Assembly (NCBI GenBank): GCA_039027855.1 | Contig: JBCCJI010000020.1 | Coordinates: 8,906-72,905, forward strand | From: Thermohalobaculum sp039027855 | GTDB lineage: Bacteria; Pseudomonadota; Alphaproteobacteria; Rhodobacterales; Rhodobacteraceae | Direction: 5' to 3' | DNA length: 64,000 nucleotides | Translations under genes and position numbers: made by a program | The notes under the pieces: generated by a model | Database searches by the model: none | What the model was told of the DNA's origin: nothing | Seen by the model: only the letters and a program-made list of their open reading frames with translations | In this document: piece by piece, positions 34,381 through 43,556 of the stretch | How positions within the stretch are numbered: the stretch's first letter is position 1 | Layout: every line of letters starts with the position of its first letter

Positions 34381-35664
34381 ATGAAGATCCGCAGCCAGGC
34401 CGACTGGATCGAGCATGCCCGCGCCGTGCTGCCGGGCGGCGGTTTCGGCAATTTCGACCCCGGTATCGTCATCGCCCGGGGCGAGGGCGCCCATGTCTGG
34501 GACGAGGACGGGAGGCGCTACATCGACTACCTGATCGGCTCGGGGCCCATGCTGCTCGGCCATGGCCACCCGGAGGTCATGGAGGCGATCCTCGCGCAAT
34601 TGCCGCGCGGCCTGACCTTCTTCGCGAACAACGCCGCCGGGATCGAACTGGCGGCCGCGATCACCGAGGCGGTGCCTTGCTGCGAACAGGTCCGCTTCGT
34701 CACCTCGGGCGGCGAGGCCGACATGTATGCGATCCGCCTCGCCCGCGCGTACACGGCCAAGCCCAAGATCCTGAAGTTCGAGGGCGGCTATCACGGCATG
34801 AGCGCCGAGGCGCAGATGAGCCTGGCACCCGCGCGCCATGTCAATTTTCCCCAGGCCGTGCCCGACAGCGCCGGCATCCCCGAGAGCGTGGCCGAGCAGA
34901 TGCTGATCGCGCCCTTCAACGATCTCGAGGCGGTGGCATCGCTGCTCCAGACCCATGACGATGTCGCCGCGATCATCGCCGAGCCGCTGCAGCGGATCAT
35001 CCCGGCGCGCCCGGGTTTTCTGAAGGGGCTGCGCGATCTTTGCGACCGCCACGGCGTGCTGTTGATCTTCGATGAGATCGTCACCGGCTTCCGCCTCGCC
35101 TATGGCGGCGCGCAGGAGCGCTATGGCGTGACGCCCGATATCTGCACGCTCGGCAAGATCATCGGCGGCGGTTTTCCCCTGGCGGCGCTGGGCGCGAGCG
35201 CCGAGATCATGGCCCATTTCGACAAGGCTCAGGTCGGGTCGGAAGGCTGGCTCATGCAGCTCGGCACGCTCTCGGGCAATCCCCTCGCCGCGGTCGCGGG
35301 GCTCAAGACGATGGAGATCCTTGCCCGGCCGGGCCAGTACGATGCCCTCCGCGCCCGGGGCCAGGCGCTGATGGACATGCACGGCGCGGCGCTGGGCGCG
35401 GCCGGCATTCCCCACCGGCTCTGCGGCGACCCTACCCTGTTCGATGTCTACTTCACGACCAGCGACTGTCGGGACTACCGCAGTGCCCGCCACGACGATC
35501 CGGAACAGTCGGTCGCCTGGAACCGAGTTCTGCGCGAGCAGGGGATCTTCAAGTCACCGGGCAAGCTTTACCCGTGCCTGGCTCTCTCCGACGATGATCT
35601 TGAGGCCACGCGCGAAGCTATGCAGGCCGCGGCCATGTCACTTGAGGTCAGCGTTCCGGCCTGA
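34381..35664 (+). CDS. Class III aminotransferase (glutamate-1-semialdehyde aminomutase-like)
   Basis: A 427-residue fold-type I PLP enzyme. D231 (LIFDEIVTGFR) and the Schiff-base K259 (CTLGKIIGGGFP) are in place. The N-terminal GGGFGNFDPGIVIARGEGAHVWDEDG and FVTSGGEADMYAIRLARAYT resemble the HemL-like branch, but the catabolic setting argues for an omega-amino acid or amine transaminase rather than haem synthesis. Three bp separate it from the enolase-superfamily gene, so it is in the same operon. The product would be a semialdehyde, a possible substrate for the aldehyde dehydrogenase of the divergent operon. Confidence 0.92.
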   Translation: MKIRSQADWIEHARAVLPGGGFGNFDPGIVIARGEGAHVWDEDGRRYIDYLIGSGPMLLGHGHPEVMEAILAQLPRGLTFFANNAAGIELAAAITEAVPCCEQVRFVTSGGEADMYAIRLARAYTAKPKILKFEGGYHGMSAEAQMSLAPARHVNFPQAVPDSAGIPESVAEQMLIAPFNDLEAVASLLQTHDDVAAIIAEPLQRIIPARPGFLKGLRDLCDRHGVLLIFDEIVTGFRLAYGGAQERYGVTPDICTLGKIIGGGFPLAALGASAEIMAHFDKAQVGSEGWLMQLGTLSGNPLAAVAGLKTMEILARPGQYDALRARGQALMDMHGAALGAAGIPHRLCGDPTLFDVYFTTSDCRDYRSARHDDPEQSVAWNRVLREQGIFKSPGKLYPCLALSDDDLEATREAMQAAAMSLEVSVPA

Positions 35665-35711
35665 CACCCAAGGGCGTTGGCTCGCCCGGCGCCGGTCTTG
35701 GTCTCGCGGGA

Positions 35712-36833
35712 TCAGCCTGGCAGCGGGCGCAGACGGCTCCGCAGCGCGTCAGCCTGCTCGGGCGCCATTTGCTGCAGCATAAGGCGCAGCGTGTAGCCGC
35801 CATGGATGCCGTCGCCCTCGAGATACATCCAGTCGGCGATCATTTCGACCTCGACACTGTAGGGGTCACCGATCTTCAGACCGGTCTCAACACCGTCATT
35901 GGCGGCCTGGCACATCAGGCGCAGACCTGCAGGTTGGCAGTTGTCCATCCACATCTGCTCGAAATCATTCTCGGTCGGCACCGCCACCTTGATGGAGTAC
36001 CCCGCCGTGCCCAATGGTGGCGTGATCATCTGGTCGAGGATATCGGGCAGCGTCTGGCGCGCACGCAGGATAGCCGCCGTCATGATCGGGTCGGGCCGTA
36101 AGGCGTCGATGACGCGCTCCGCCTCGCTCGGCGCGGCAGTCGGCTCGCCAAGATCGGGTGTAATGGCGGCCACCGTCCCGGTCCCCGGCGGGATGCTGCT
36201 CCGCGTCGCACCGCCTGCAGGATCGGTGGCGGATACGCCGATTTCTGGCACCGATGGCGCAAGGGCGATTTCACTGCCCGGCGGCGGGGTCGGCACCGCG
36301 GTAACCGTCGCCGTGCCGGCAGGACCAGGTACCGCCGTCGGCTGTGGCGCGAGGCCCGGTGAGGGCGCCGAGGACGGCGCGCTCAGCACGCCGAAGCTCG
36401 GCGCCTCCGTATCGGGCAATCCCGGCGGCGGTGCCACGGGCGCGCCGCCGCCCGGCACAGGGACAACGGGCTGTGCTGTCGGGCTTGGAGCTGCGGGGGC
36501 TGCGGCAATGGTCGTCGGCGTCTCGTCGGACGTCGCGGTGCCTGTCGCATCGGTGACCCCATCAAGCGCTCTGCCGTCGGCGCCGTCATCTGCCCCGCTT
36601 AGATCGGTCAGCGTACCCGCGCCATCGCCCGCAAGGCTCCCAGTCGGCGCATCGCTGCCGGCAAGGGGCCGATCGGCGAGGACCGCTTGCTCGGCCGCGT
36701 CGATCGCAGCCTCCGCCACGGCTTGGTCATCGGCAGGGCCACGGCCGGTCGTGCTGAGCATGACGCCAGCATAGACCATTCCGGCCAGGCCGACCGCCAT
36801 GATCGCATATCCGCCATAGGTAGACGTCGACAC
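35712..36833 (-). CDS. Membrane-anchored DUF2314-containing protein
   Basis: About 373 residues. One hydrophobic helix near the N-terminus (YAIMAVGLAGMVYAGVML) is followed by a ~220-residue Ala/Pro/Thr/Gly/Asp-rich low-complexity linker, then a C-terminal DUF2314-like domain (YSIKVAVPTENDFEQMW; LKIGDPYSVEVEMIADWMYL; GGYTLRLMLQQM). I prefer the GTG at 36833 preceded by a G-rich tract; an ATG at 36890 would add 19 Cys/Arg-rich residues. DUF2314 has no known function. It is convergent with the aminotransferase operon. Confidence 0.75.
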   Translation of the reverse strand: MSTSTYGGYAIMAVGLAGMVYAGVMLSTTGRGPADDQAVAEAAIDAAEQAVLADRPLAGSDAPTGSLAGDGAGTLTDLSGADDGADGRALDGVTDATGTATSDETPTTIAAAPAAPSPTAQPVVPVPGGGAPVAPPPGLPDTEAPSFGVLSAPSSAPSPGLAPQPTAVPGPAGTATVTAVPTPPPGSEIALAPSVPEIGVSATDPAGGATRSSIPPGTGTVAAITPDLGEPTAAPSEAERVIDALRPDPIMTAAILRARQTLPDILDQMITPPLGTAGYSIKVAVPTENDFEQMWMDNCQPAGLRLMCQAANDGVETGLKIGDPYSVEVEMIADWMYLEGDGIHGGYTLRLMLQQMAPEQADALRSRLRPLPG

Positions 36834-37223
36834 CCTGCACCCCCCGACACTCGCGTAACGGTGGCAACGAACACCGCAAAGACGGCACAAGCGTGGCGCC
36901 GATGCGTGAATTGAACGCTAGAGATACAGGGAATGAGACTATTTTTCGAAACGGACAAGTGGGGTGTGGCAGTGCGTCGTTAAATTTTCGCGCACCGCGG
37001 CAAGGAGCGCCCGGCAAGGGCGTTGGCGAGGATTTTCTTCGATGAACTAAAAGTGCTTAGCCGAAAGAGTTCGGGCAGCCCTCGAAGATCCTCGGTGAAG
37101 TCTCATATCCGAGCGAACAACTCCTCGAAGGCTACCGGCGCCCTGATCCCGCCCGCAAACTGCCAACAAGGTCCAGCAGGCTAACGCGCCGCGGCACAAC
37201 CGCCGCTGGATCCGCGACGGAGT
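36834..37223. other. Intergenic region without a recognised gene
   Basis: About 390 bp between two divergent genes. The part around 36900-37060 is less GC-rich than the surroundings and should hold the promoter of the DUF2314 gene. I see no conserved gene, tRNA or repeat here. An open frame on the minus strand across 37047-37952 is antisense to the broken gene that follows and is not credible. Confidence 0.5.
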
Positions 37224-38345
37224 GTGGCGACGACCGACACCCTCAGCCCCAGGATCATCGAGGCGCATCGCCGGGCCTCGGCAACAGTGCTGGCCGCGAT
37301 GGAGGCGCCGCGCGAGAAGCTCGACAAAGGCGACCCACGTGCATGGACCGTGATTTTCCTCCTGAATTGCTGGATTGAGCAGCTCGATAGCGACCGGAGC
37401 CCGCTTACCGCCGATCTGACGGATCTCTCCTGGCTTCCAGAGAACGAGGCCGCCGCCCTTCGACACTACGCACTCTGCGCCTATGGAACGGATAAAGAAC
37501 GTGCAGCGGCTCATCCCAGGGCGCAGGAGATGTTTGATGAACTCTAAGAGCGTATACGCGGTGTCTGGGCTCCTGAGGCTGACTTCCATCGCCACCGTGT
37601 CGCCTACCATCGTCGGCTGAAGGCTGAGGAAGACCGGCTCCTGATCGGTGAGAAGCGGGTTGAGCTGTTTGGCCACAACGCGGCCTACAGCGCTGCGATG
37701 GAGGCGGGCATCGTCGGCGGGTTCCTCCACCTGCCCGATGAGGCCATGCCTGATTGGCTGATCGACAAACCGGCCGACTGGCGCCATCTGGCGGTTGAAG
37801 GTGACATGGCGCTCAGCCGCAAGGACGTTCTTCGCTTCATCCGTCTTCCGGATTGCGATCGCGCCACGGCCGCCCATGCCTATGCCCAGCAGCTTCGCTA
37901 CCTCCGCTGGCAGCCCGCGCATATGCAGGGTTTCGCGGGCTATTGGGGCCATTTCAAAACGGTGGGGCGTGATGAGGCGTCAGAAGCGGACCGCCTGCCG
38001 GAGGTGATTGGGCGCGCCTGGAAGGCCGGTGCCTATGATAGTCCCAAGAACCGGCGCCTTGCCTTCGATCTCGGCGCCTTCCTGCCCAAGTATCGCATGG
38101 AGGTGGCGGCATTGCGTCAGGAGGGCAGGCTGCCCGATTGGGCCATCCCGCCTGACGACCTGGTGGCCACCGAAGGCCAGGCCCCCGATTGCCCATTCTT
38201 CTTCGACGGCCGCGTGATCTTCATGTCGATCGAGCACGAAAAGAACTACACCGGCCCCCTTCCGGGCCCACTCCACCGCTTCAAAGATCAGGGCAAGCAT
38301 GGACGCCAGATGCCATGGCTGATACGCAAGATCTATGGCGAATGA
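37224..38345 (+). pseudogene. Hypothetical gene interrupted by an in-frame TAA
   Basis: One reading frame runs from a GTG at 37224 to TGA at 38343-38345, but is broken by TAA at 37545-37547 after 107 codons. The frame after the stop continues at once with coding-like sequence (ERIRGVWAPEADFHRHRVAY, then HRRLKAEEDRLLIG), and the next ATG is only at 37698. Read through, it would be a 373-residue cytosolic protein, with no family that I recognise; late motifs are LPDWAIPPDDL and FDGRVIFMSIEHEKNY. The last 11 bp overlap parC. Alternatives are two separate proteins (37224-37547, 37698-38345), stop readthrough or a sequencing error. Confidence 0.6.
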
Positions 38346-40668
38346 CATCACGACAGACGATATAGAGGGGCCGGGCGAGCATCATGAGGCGCTCGATCGG
38401 GCGCTGTCGGAGCGGTATCTGACCTATGCGCTCTCGACCATCATGCACCGCGCGCTGCCCGATGCGCGCGACGGGCTGAAGCCTGTCCACCGGCGGATAC
38501 TCTGGGCGATGCGGGCGCTGAGGCTCGATCCCGGACAAGCCTTCAAGAAGTCGGCCCGGATCGTGGGCGATGTGATCGGTAAGTATCACCCGCATGGCGA
38601 TACCGCCGCCTATGACGCGCTGGTGCGGGTCGCTCAGGATTTCTCGGTGCGCTATCCGCTGGTCGACGGGCAGGGGAATTTCGGCAATATCGACGGCGAT
38701 GGTGCTGCCGCCTACCGCTATACCGAGGCGCGGCTGACCCCGCTCGCCGCCCGGCTGATGGAAGGGCTGGACGAGGACGCGGTCGATTTCCGGCCGACCT
38801 TCAACAACGAGGACTTTGAGCCCGAGGTCCTGCCGGCGGCCTTCCCCAACCTGCTCGCCAACGGTGCCTCAGGCATCGCGGTCGGGATGGCGACCTCGAT
38901 CCCGCCGCATAATCTGGGCGAGCTCTGTCGCGCCTCGCTGCACCTGATCGAGCATCCGGGCGCCTCGGTCGACACGCTGATGAAATACCTGCCGGGTCCC
39001 GATTTCCCCACCGGCGGCGTGATGGTCGATAACAGCGCGACCATCGCCGAGGCCTATCGCACCGGTAAAGGCGGCGTCCGTCTGCGCGCCGCCTGGGAGC
39101 GCGAAGACCTCGGCCGTGGTCAATGGCAGATCGTCGTCACCGAGATCCCCTATCAGGTGCAGAAGGCCAAGCTGGTCGAGCGCCTCGCCGAGCTCGTCAC
39201 CTCTGGCAAGGTCCGCGCGCTGGCCGATGTGCGCGACGAAAGCGCCGAGGATGTGCGCCTGATCCTCGAGCCGCGCGCCCGCAGCATCGACCCGCAGGCG
39301 CTCATGGAGACGCTGTTCCGCCAATCGGACCTTGAGACCCGCGTCTCAATCAACATGACCGTGCTGATCGACGGGCGCACGCCCAAGGTCGCGACGCTGC
39401 CCGAGATGCTGCGCGCCTGGCTCGACCACCGGCGCGAGGTGCTGGTGCGCCGGACCGAGCATCGCCTGGGCAAGATCGCGGCGCGCCTGGAGGTGCTGGG
39501 CGGCTACCTCGTCGCCTATCTGAACCTCGACCGGGTGATCGAGATCATCCGCACCGAGGATGAGCCGAAGCAGGCGCTGATGGCCGAGAACTGGGCCACC
39601 GATGGCGGCACCGCGCGGCTGACCGACGTGCAGGCCGAGGCGATCCTCAACATGCGCCTCCGCGCCCTCCGCAAGCTGGAGGAGATGGCGATCCGCGAGG
39701 AGCGCGAGCGCCTGCTGGCCGAACAGGACGCGCTGCAGGGCCTCGTCGCCTCGGAAGAGGACCAGTGGAAACAGGTCGCCGAGCAGATCCGCGAGATCAT
39801 GAAGGACTTTGGCGCGCCCCGCGCGCTCGCAGGGATCACCGACGCCGCCGATCTGGCCGAGCGCAAGAAGAACACGCAGCCCTGGCCCCAGGGCGCGCGG
39901 CGCACCGGTTTCGCCACGCCGCCTGATCTGGCCGAAGACGCAGCAGAGACGCTGATCGAGCGCGAGCCGATCACCGTCGTCTGCTCGGAACAGGGCTGGA
40001 TCCGCGCCATGACCGGCCACCGCGACGCCAGCCAGCCGGTCAAGTTCAAGGACGGCGACGGCCCGCGCTTCCATCTGACCGCCATGACCACGGACCGCTT
40101 GCTCATCTTCGCCTCGGACGGGCGCGTCTTCACGCTGGCCTGCGACCGCCTGCCCGGCGGGCGCGGCATGGGAGAACCCGTGCGTCTGCTGGCCGAAATG
40201 GCGCAGGAGGCGGAGATCGTGACGGTCCTGAAGCACGAGCCCGGCACGCGCCTCGTCGTCGCCTCCACCGCGGGTGACGGGTTCCTGCTGCCGGCCGATG
40301 ATGCCGTGGCGCAGACCCGTGGCGGGCGACAGGTGCTGAACGTCAAGGGCGGCGTTCGGCTTGCCGCAGCGACCCCGGTAGGCGAGGCCGATCACCTCGC
40401 CGTCGTCGGCCAGAACCGCAAGCTGCTGATCTTCCCGCTGTCTGACCTGCCCGAGATGACCCGCGGCAAGGGCGTGCGCCTGCAGAAATACAAGGATGGT
40501 GGGCTGTCGGACTTCAAACCCTTCCGCCACGAGAACGGCTTGAGCTGGCCCATGGGCAGCAAAACCCGCACGCTGAGGCCGGAGGAGATGGCCGAATGGG
40601 TCGGGCCCCGCGCCTCAACCGGGCGCATGGCGCCGCGCGGTTTCCCACAGTCCAACCGCTTCGCTTGA
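38335..40668 (+). CDS. parC: DNA topoisomerase IV subunit A
   Basis: A 777-residue ParC that decatenates daughter chromosomes together with ParE (not in window). The breakage domain has ARDGLKPVHRRILWAM, KSARIVGDVIGKYHPHGD and the active-site Tyr in AAAYRYTEARLT. The C-terminal part forms degenerate beta-pinwheel blades (ITVVCSEQGWIRAMTGH; LLIFASDGRVFTLACDRLPG; GEADHLAVVGQNRKLLIF). In the quinolone-pocket helix the sequence is HPHGDTAAYDAL, with Thr and Asp at the positions of E. coli Ser80 and Glu84. Start ATG at 38335, overlapping the upstream frame. Confidence 0.95.
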   Translation: MANDITTDDIEGPGEHHEALDRALSERYLTYALSTIMHRALPDARDGLKPVHRRILWAMRALRLDPGQAFKKSARIVGDVIGKYHPHGDTAAYDALVRVAQDFSVRYPLVDGQGNFGNIDGDGAAAYRYTEARLTPLAARLMEGLDEDAVDFRPTFNNEDFEPEVLPAAFPNLLANGASGIAVGMATSIPPHNLGELCRASLHLIEHPGASVDTLMKYLPGPDFPTGGVMVDNSATIAEAYRTGKGGVRLRAAWEREDLGRGQWQIVVTEIPYQVQKAKLVERLAELVTSGKVRALADVRDESAEDVRLILEPRARSIDPQALMETLFRQSDLETRVSINMTVLIDGRTPKVATLPEMLRAWLDHRREVLVRRTEHRLGKIAARLEVLGGYLVAYLNLDRVIEIIRTEDEPKQALMAENWATDGGTARLTDVQAEAILNMRLRALRKLEEMAIREERERLLAEQDALQGLVASEEDQWKQVAEQIREIMKDFGAPRALAGITDAADLAERKKNTQPWPQGARRTGFATPPDLAEDAAETLIEREPITVVCSEQGWIRAMTGHRDASQPVKFKDGDGPRFHLTAMTTDRLLIFASDGRVFTLACDRLPGGRGMGEPVRLLAEMAQEAEIVTVLKHEPGTRLVVASTAGDGFLLPADDAVAQTRGGRQVLNVKGGVRLAAATPVGEADHLAVVGQNRKLLIFPLSDLPEMTRGKGVRLQKYKDGGLSDFKPFRHENGLSWPMGSKTRTLRPEEMAEWVGPRASTGRMAPRGFPQSNRFA

Positions 40669-41136
40669 TCGGCGCTTTGGCGCATCGCGCTGCGTGAGAA
40701 TTCGCGGCCTGCGGGTAACACGCTGCTCTGCATCACTTTCTCGCCGCGAAGCTCCATCGCAACGCCATCATCGCGCCTCGCGCGCGCCGCGACGCACGGG
40801 CATGCATGGAGTGTGGCGTGAGCGTGCGTCGATGTTTGCCGACGGGACCCGACAGCTTTCCTTCACCCGTCTTGGCGTTTGCACCCCCCATCGCAGTCAC
40901 GCGAAAGCCAACTCCCGAGCCCCTGCTGACAGAACGCTCGGCGTCTTTTCTAGGGGCTCGGATCGCGCGTGGCGGCCGCTCACGTTCAGACCACGCGACG
41001 CGTCAGCACGGGCGGTTTCGATGTCGCGCTTGGCCTGGCACAGGACGGTTTCACGCCCATCCCAAGCCTTGGCCGTGCTATATCCACCGCAAATCCGCCC
41101 ATCGGGAGCGATCCCGGGGCTGTTCTGAGGTGCGCC
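40669..41136. other. Intergenic region upstream of the sox operon
   Basis: 468 bp between parC and soxB. Several short overlapping open frames exist (e.g. 40694-41128) but they are Arg/Ser/Pro-rich with no family resemblance and no convincing ribosome-binding sites, so I take none as a gene. The soxB promoter should lie here; GAGG stands 7 bp before the soxB ATG. No terminator with a T-run after parC is obvious. Confidence 0.5.
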
Positions 41137-42381
41137 ATGAAGCCCTATTCCGTCTTCGCCGTCGCCCGTGAGGCGCTCCGCTATCACGAGGGGTGGGAGC
41201 GCGCCTGGGCCGATCCCGAGCCGAAGCGCCATTACGACGTGATCATCGTAGGCGCCGGCGGGCATGGGCTGGCCACGGCCTATTACCTCGCCAAGGAGCA
41301 CGGCATCCGCAATGTCGGCGTGCTGGAGAAGGGCTGGCTGGGCGGCGGCAACACCGGGCGGAACACCACGATTATTCGCTCGAACTATCTGCAGCCGGCC
41401 TCGTCCTCGATCTACGAGCTGTCGCGCACGCTCTACGAGGATCTGAGCCAGCAGCTGAACTTCAACATCATGTTCAGCCCGCGGGGCGTGTTGATGCTCG
41501 GCCAGACCGAGCATGAGCTGCGCGCTTGGAAGCGCACGGCCCATGCCAACCGCGCCGCGGGCATCGAAAGCGAGATGGTGAGCCCTGAGCGGATCCGGAA
41601 GATCGTGCCGATCATCAACACCGAGGGGCCGCGGTATCCGGTGCTGGGCGGGCTCTGGCAGCCGCGCGGCGGCACCGCGCGCCATGACGCGGTCGCCTGG
41701 GGCTATGCGCGCGCGGCCTCGTCCATGGGTGTCGATATCGTGCAGAAATGCGAGGTCACTGGCGTCGATGTCTCCAATGGCAAGGTCTTCGGCGTGCAGA
41801 CCTCACGCGGGCCGATCACCTGCGACAAGCTGTGTATCGTGGTCGCCGGCCATTCCGGCGTGCTGGCCGACATGGCGGGCTTCCGCCTGCCGGTCGAAAG
41901 TGTGGCGCTGCAAGCGCTGGTCAGCGAGCCGATCAAGCCGGTGATCGACTGCGTGGTGATGGCCAACACCGTGCACGGCTATCTCAGCCAGTCTGACAAG
42001 GGCGAGTTGGTGATCGGCGGCGGTGCGGACGGGTTCAACAACTACACCCAGCGCGGCAGCTTCCAGCATGTCGAGGAGACGGTGCGCGCGCTCTGCGAGA
42101 CCTTCCCGATCATCTCGCGCCTCAAGATGCTGCGCCAGTGGGGCGGGATCGTCGACATGACGGGCGACCGCTCACCGATCATCTCGAATACCCCGGTCGA
42201 GGGCGTCTTCATCAACTGCGGCTGGGGCACCGGCGGGTTCAAGGCCATCCCGGGCTCGGGCTTTGCGACGGCCGGGCTGGTGGCTAAGGGCAGCCATCTT
42301 GTGGCCAACCCTTTCAGCCTGGACCGCTTCGCCGAGGGTCGCATGATCGACGAGAGCGTGGCAGCGGCGGTCGCGCACTGA
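41137..42381 (+). CDS. soxB: Sarcosine oxidase beta subunit
   Basis: The 414-residue flavin subunit of heterotetrameric sarcosine oxidase, which oxidises sarcosine to glycine, H2O2 and a C1 unit passed to tetrahydrofolate. The N-terminus MKPYSVFAVAREALRYHEGW is the family start, followed by the FAD motif DVIIVGAGGHGLATAYYLA, GWLGGGNTGRNTTIIRSNY, and the C-terminal block GVFINCGWGTGGFKAIPGSG. The ATG at 41137 is chosen over the frame start at 40969. In most genomes soxD follows directly; here 1.6 kb intervene. Confidence 0.97.
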   Translation: MKPYSVFAVAREALRYHEGWERAWADPEPKRHYDVIIVGAGGHGLATAYYLAKEHGIRNVGVLEKGWLGGGNTGRNTTIIRSNYLQPASSSIYELSRTLYEDLSQQLNFNIMFSPRGVLMLGQTEHELRAWKRTAHANRAAGIESEMVSPERIRKIVPIINTEGPRYPVLGGLWQPRGGTARHDAVAWGYARAASSMGVDIVQKCEVTGVDVSNGKVFGVQTSRGPITCDKLCIVVAGHSGVLADMAGFRLPVESVALQALVSEPIKPVIDCVVMANTVHGYLSQSDKGELVIGGGADGFNNYTQRGSFQHVEETVRALCETFPIISRLKMLRQWGGIVDMTGDRSPIISNTPVEGVFINCGWGTGGFKAIPGSGFATAGLVAKGSHLVANPFSLDRFAEGRMIDESVAAAVAH

Positions 42382-42409
42382 CGCCCGTTGAGGTCAAGCG
42401 GCGGCGATC

Positions 42410-42685
42410 TCAGTCGCCGCAGTCGCCGTCACCGTCAAAGTCCAGAAAACGACCGGCGCCGCTACCGCCGAAGGTGCCGCTGCGCCCGGGGCTCAACGCC
42501 TTGTAGAGCCCTACGGCGACGACGAGGATCACCACACCGATCACGCCCAACGGGATGGTAAGCTCCGGCAGGATCTCGATTTCCTGCCCGAAGCCCTCGC
42601 GGAACTGGGCCATGAGGCCGAGCTCTGATCCGGACGACCCACCGCTGCCGTCCCCGGTGCCTGGCGCTCGCTTGAAATCAGCCAT
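42410..42685 (-). CDS. Small single-pass membrane protein with Gly/Asp-rich tail (unit A)
   Basis: A 91-residue protein: a Gly/Ser-rich N-terminus, an amphipathic segment (LMAQFREGFGQEIEILPE), one hydrophobic helix (LTIPLGVIGVVILVVAVGLY, ~residues 43-62), then a Ser/Gly stretch and the end FDGDGDCGD. I recognise no family. It is antisense to the sox operon and is the first of three similar units; each has one membrane helix and a C-terminus of Gly/Asp repeats, and each has the same conserved block ~100 bp upstream. Confidence 0.65.
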   Translation of the reverse strand: MADFKRAPGTGDGSGGSSGSELGLMAQFREGFGQEIEILPELTIPLGVIGVVILVVAVGLYKALSPGRSGTFGGSGAGRFLDFDGDGDCGD

Positions 42686-42786
42686 CGGCGCGAGCTCCCT
42701 CTTGCGATGCGATGTTTCGTTAAGTCGAGTTCGCGGCAGTCTTATGGCATCGCCGCGTGCGCCCGGCCCGATGGCAGCGGGCGCCC

Positions 42787-42867
42787 GGCGGCGCAGACAG
42801 GCGATGACACCGCCGCATCAAAGCGGCGAACCTACCGGCTTCCCCATTGTGATTGGGATCAGAGAAC
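42787..42867. repeat. Conserved upstream block, copy 1
   Basis: About 80 bp that align with 43324-43407 and 43846-43926. Shared elements in order: CGGCGCAGAC-like, GGCGATGA, a GCGGCGAA core and ATTGTGATTGGGATCAGAGA. It lies 100-180 bp upstream of the start of membrane gene A on its coding strand. Read on the plus strand the three copies also align as peptide (RRRRQAM ... SGEPTGFPIVIGIRE), which could be coincidental or a relic of coding. Confidence 0.6.
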
Positions 42868-43019
42868 GCCTCACCCGGGCTCCTGGCGCGGGTCGCGCCC
42901 CTGACAAAGGTTCACCCGAAGCATGGATGCTTGTCTTCGCTTTCGACAAGCACGCTACGGCATGCGTTGAAACAGGAATACAGTGCTCCAGCAGATGTCG
43001 GACGGCGATATGGCGCGGC

Positions 43020-43223
43020 CTAATCTGTGCCGCCACCGCCTCCATCCCCACCGCCATCGCCCCATTGCCGCTCGGAACCGCCCGGCCCCTCGTACCCTGA
43101 TGTCTTGCTGCGCTTTGACCGCTTGATCAGCCGGTCGCGTAGCATGACCCAAAGGACGAAGGCCAAGATCAGCAGGGCGCCGATGCCCGCAACCACTAGC
43201 TTTGCTGAGGAGGGTCCGTCCAT
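43020..43223 (-). CDS. Small single-pass membrane protein with Gly/Asp-rich tail (unit B)
   Basis: A 67-residue protein: a short N-terminus, one hydrophobic helix (LVVAGIGALLILAFVLWVML, ~residues 9-28), a basic cluster (RDRLIKRSKRSK), then a tail built from Gly and Asp (GDGGGDGGGGGTD). The positive-inside rule puts the tail in the cytosol. Sequence identity to units A and C is low in the membrane segment, but the plan and the tail are shared. No known family. It is the second of the three tandem antisense genes in the sox operon. Confidence 0.65.
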   Translation of the reverse strand: MDGPSSAKLVVAGIGALLILAFVLWVMLRDRLIKRSKRSKTSGYEGPGGSERQWGDGGGDGGGGGTD

Positions 43224-43323
43224 CTCGATATCTCTTTTTCCAAACTACTTTCCGAGCAACAATCAAGTCGTGGTGTTGTCGCGACCCCGGCATTGATAGG
43301 TGGTTTCGATCCAGTTCTCGCAC

Positions 43324-43407
43324 AAGGCGGCGCAAACGGCCGATGACATGGCCAGATCAAGGCGGCGAACTGTCGAAGCGCGCCGTGGTCATCGGGATCA
43401 GAGACTT
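43324..43407. repeat. Conserved upstream block, copy 2
   Basis: Second copy of the block, 101-184 bp upstream of membrane gene B: GGCGGCGCAAACGGCCGATG, AAGGCGGCGAACTG, then GGTCATCGGGATCAGAGA. Similarity to copy 1 is strongest over GGCGGCGAA(C) and GGGATCAGAGA. Confidence 0.6.
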
Positions 43408-43556
43408 CAATTTCGCATGTCGAGGCGCGGCTTGCGCCCTTAAAAGCCTCGCCCATGACACAGACGTCTGAGATCGGCGTCACCAAGCGCTGGGCGGACC
43501 GTGCTGACACAGATCATCAGTCCGGCGGCGGACGTCAGGTGGCGGTGTCGCGCGGC

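Noticed and set aside
37047..37952. 301-codon minus frame across the broken gene
   Set aside because: It has no family resemblance and an odd composition; the plus frame shows a more natural residue pattern despite the stop.
38335..40668. Quinolone-resistance-type change in ParC (GDTAAYD)
   Set aside because: Thr and Asp at the Ser80/Glu84 positions may simply be natural variation of the lineage; no comparison is possible here.
40694..41128. 144-codon plus frame between parC and soxB
   Set aside because: Arg/Ser/Pro-rich and without a ribosome-binding site or family match; the region more likely holds the sox promoter.
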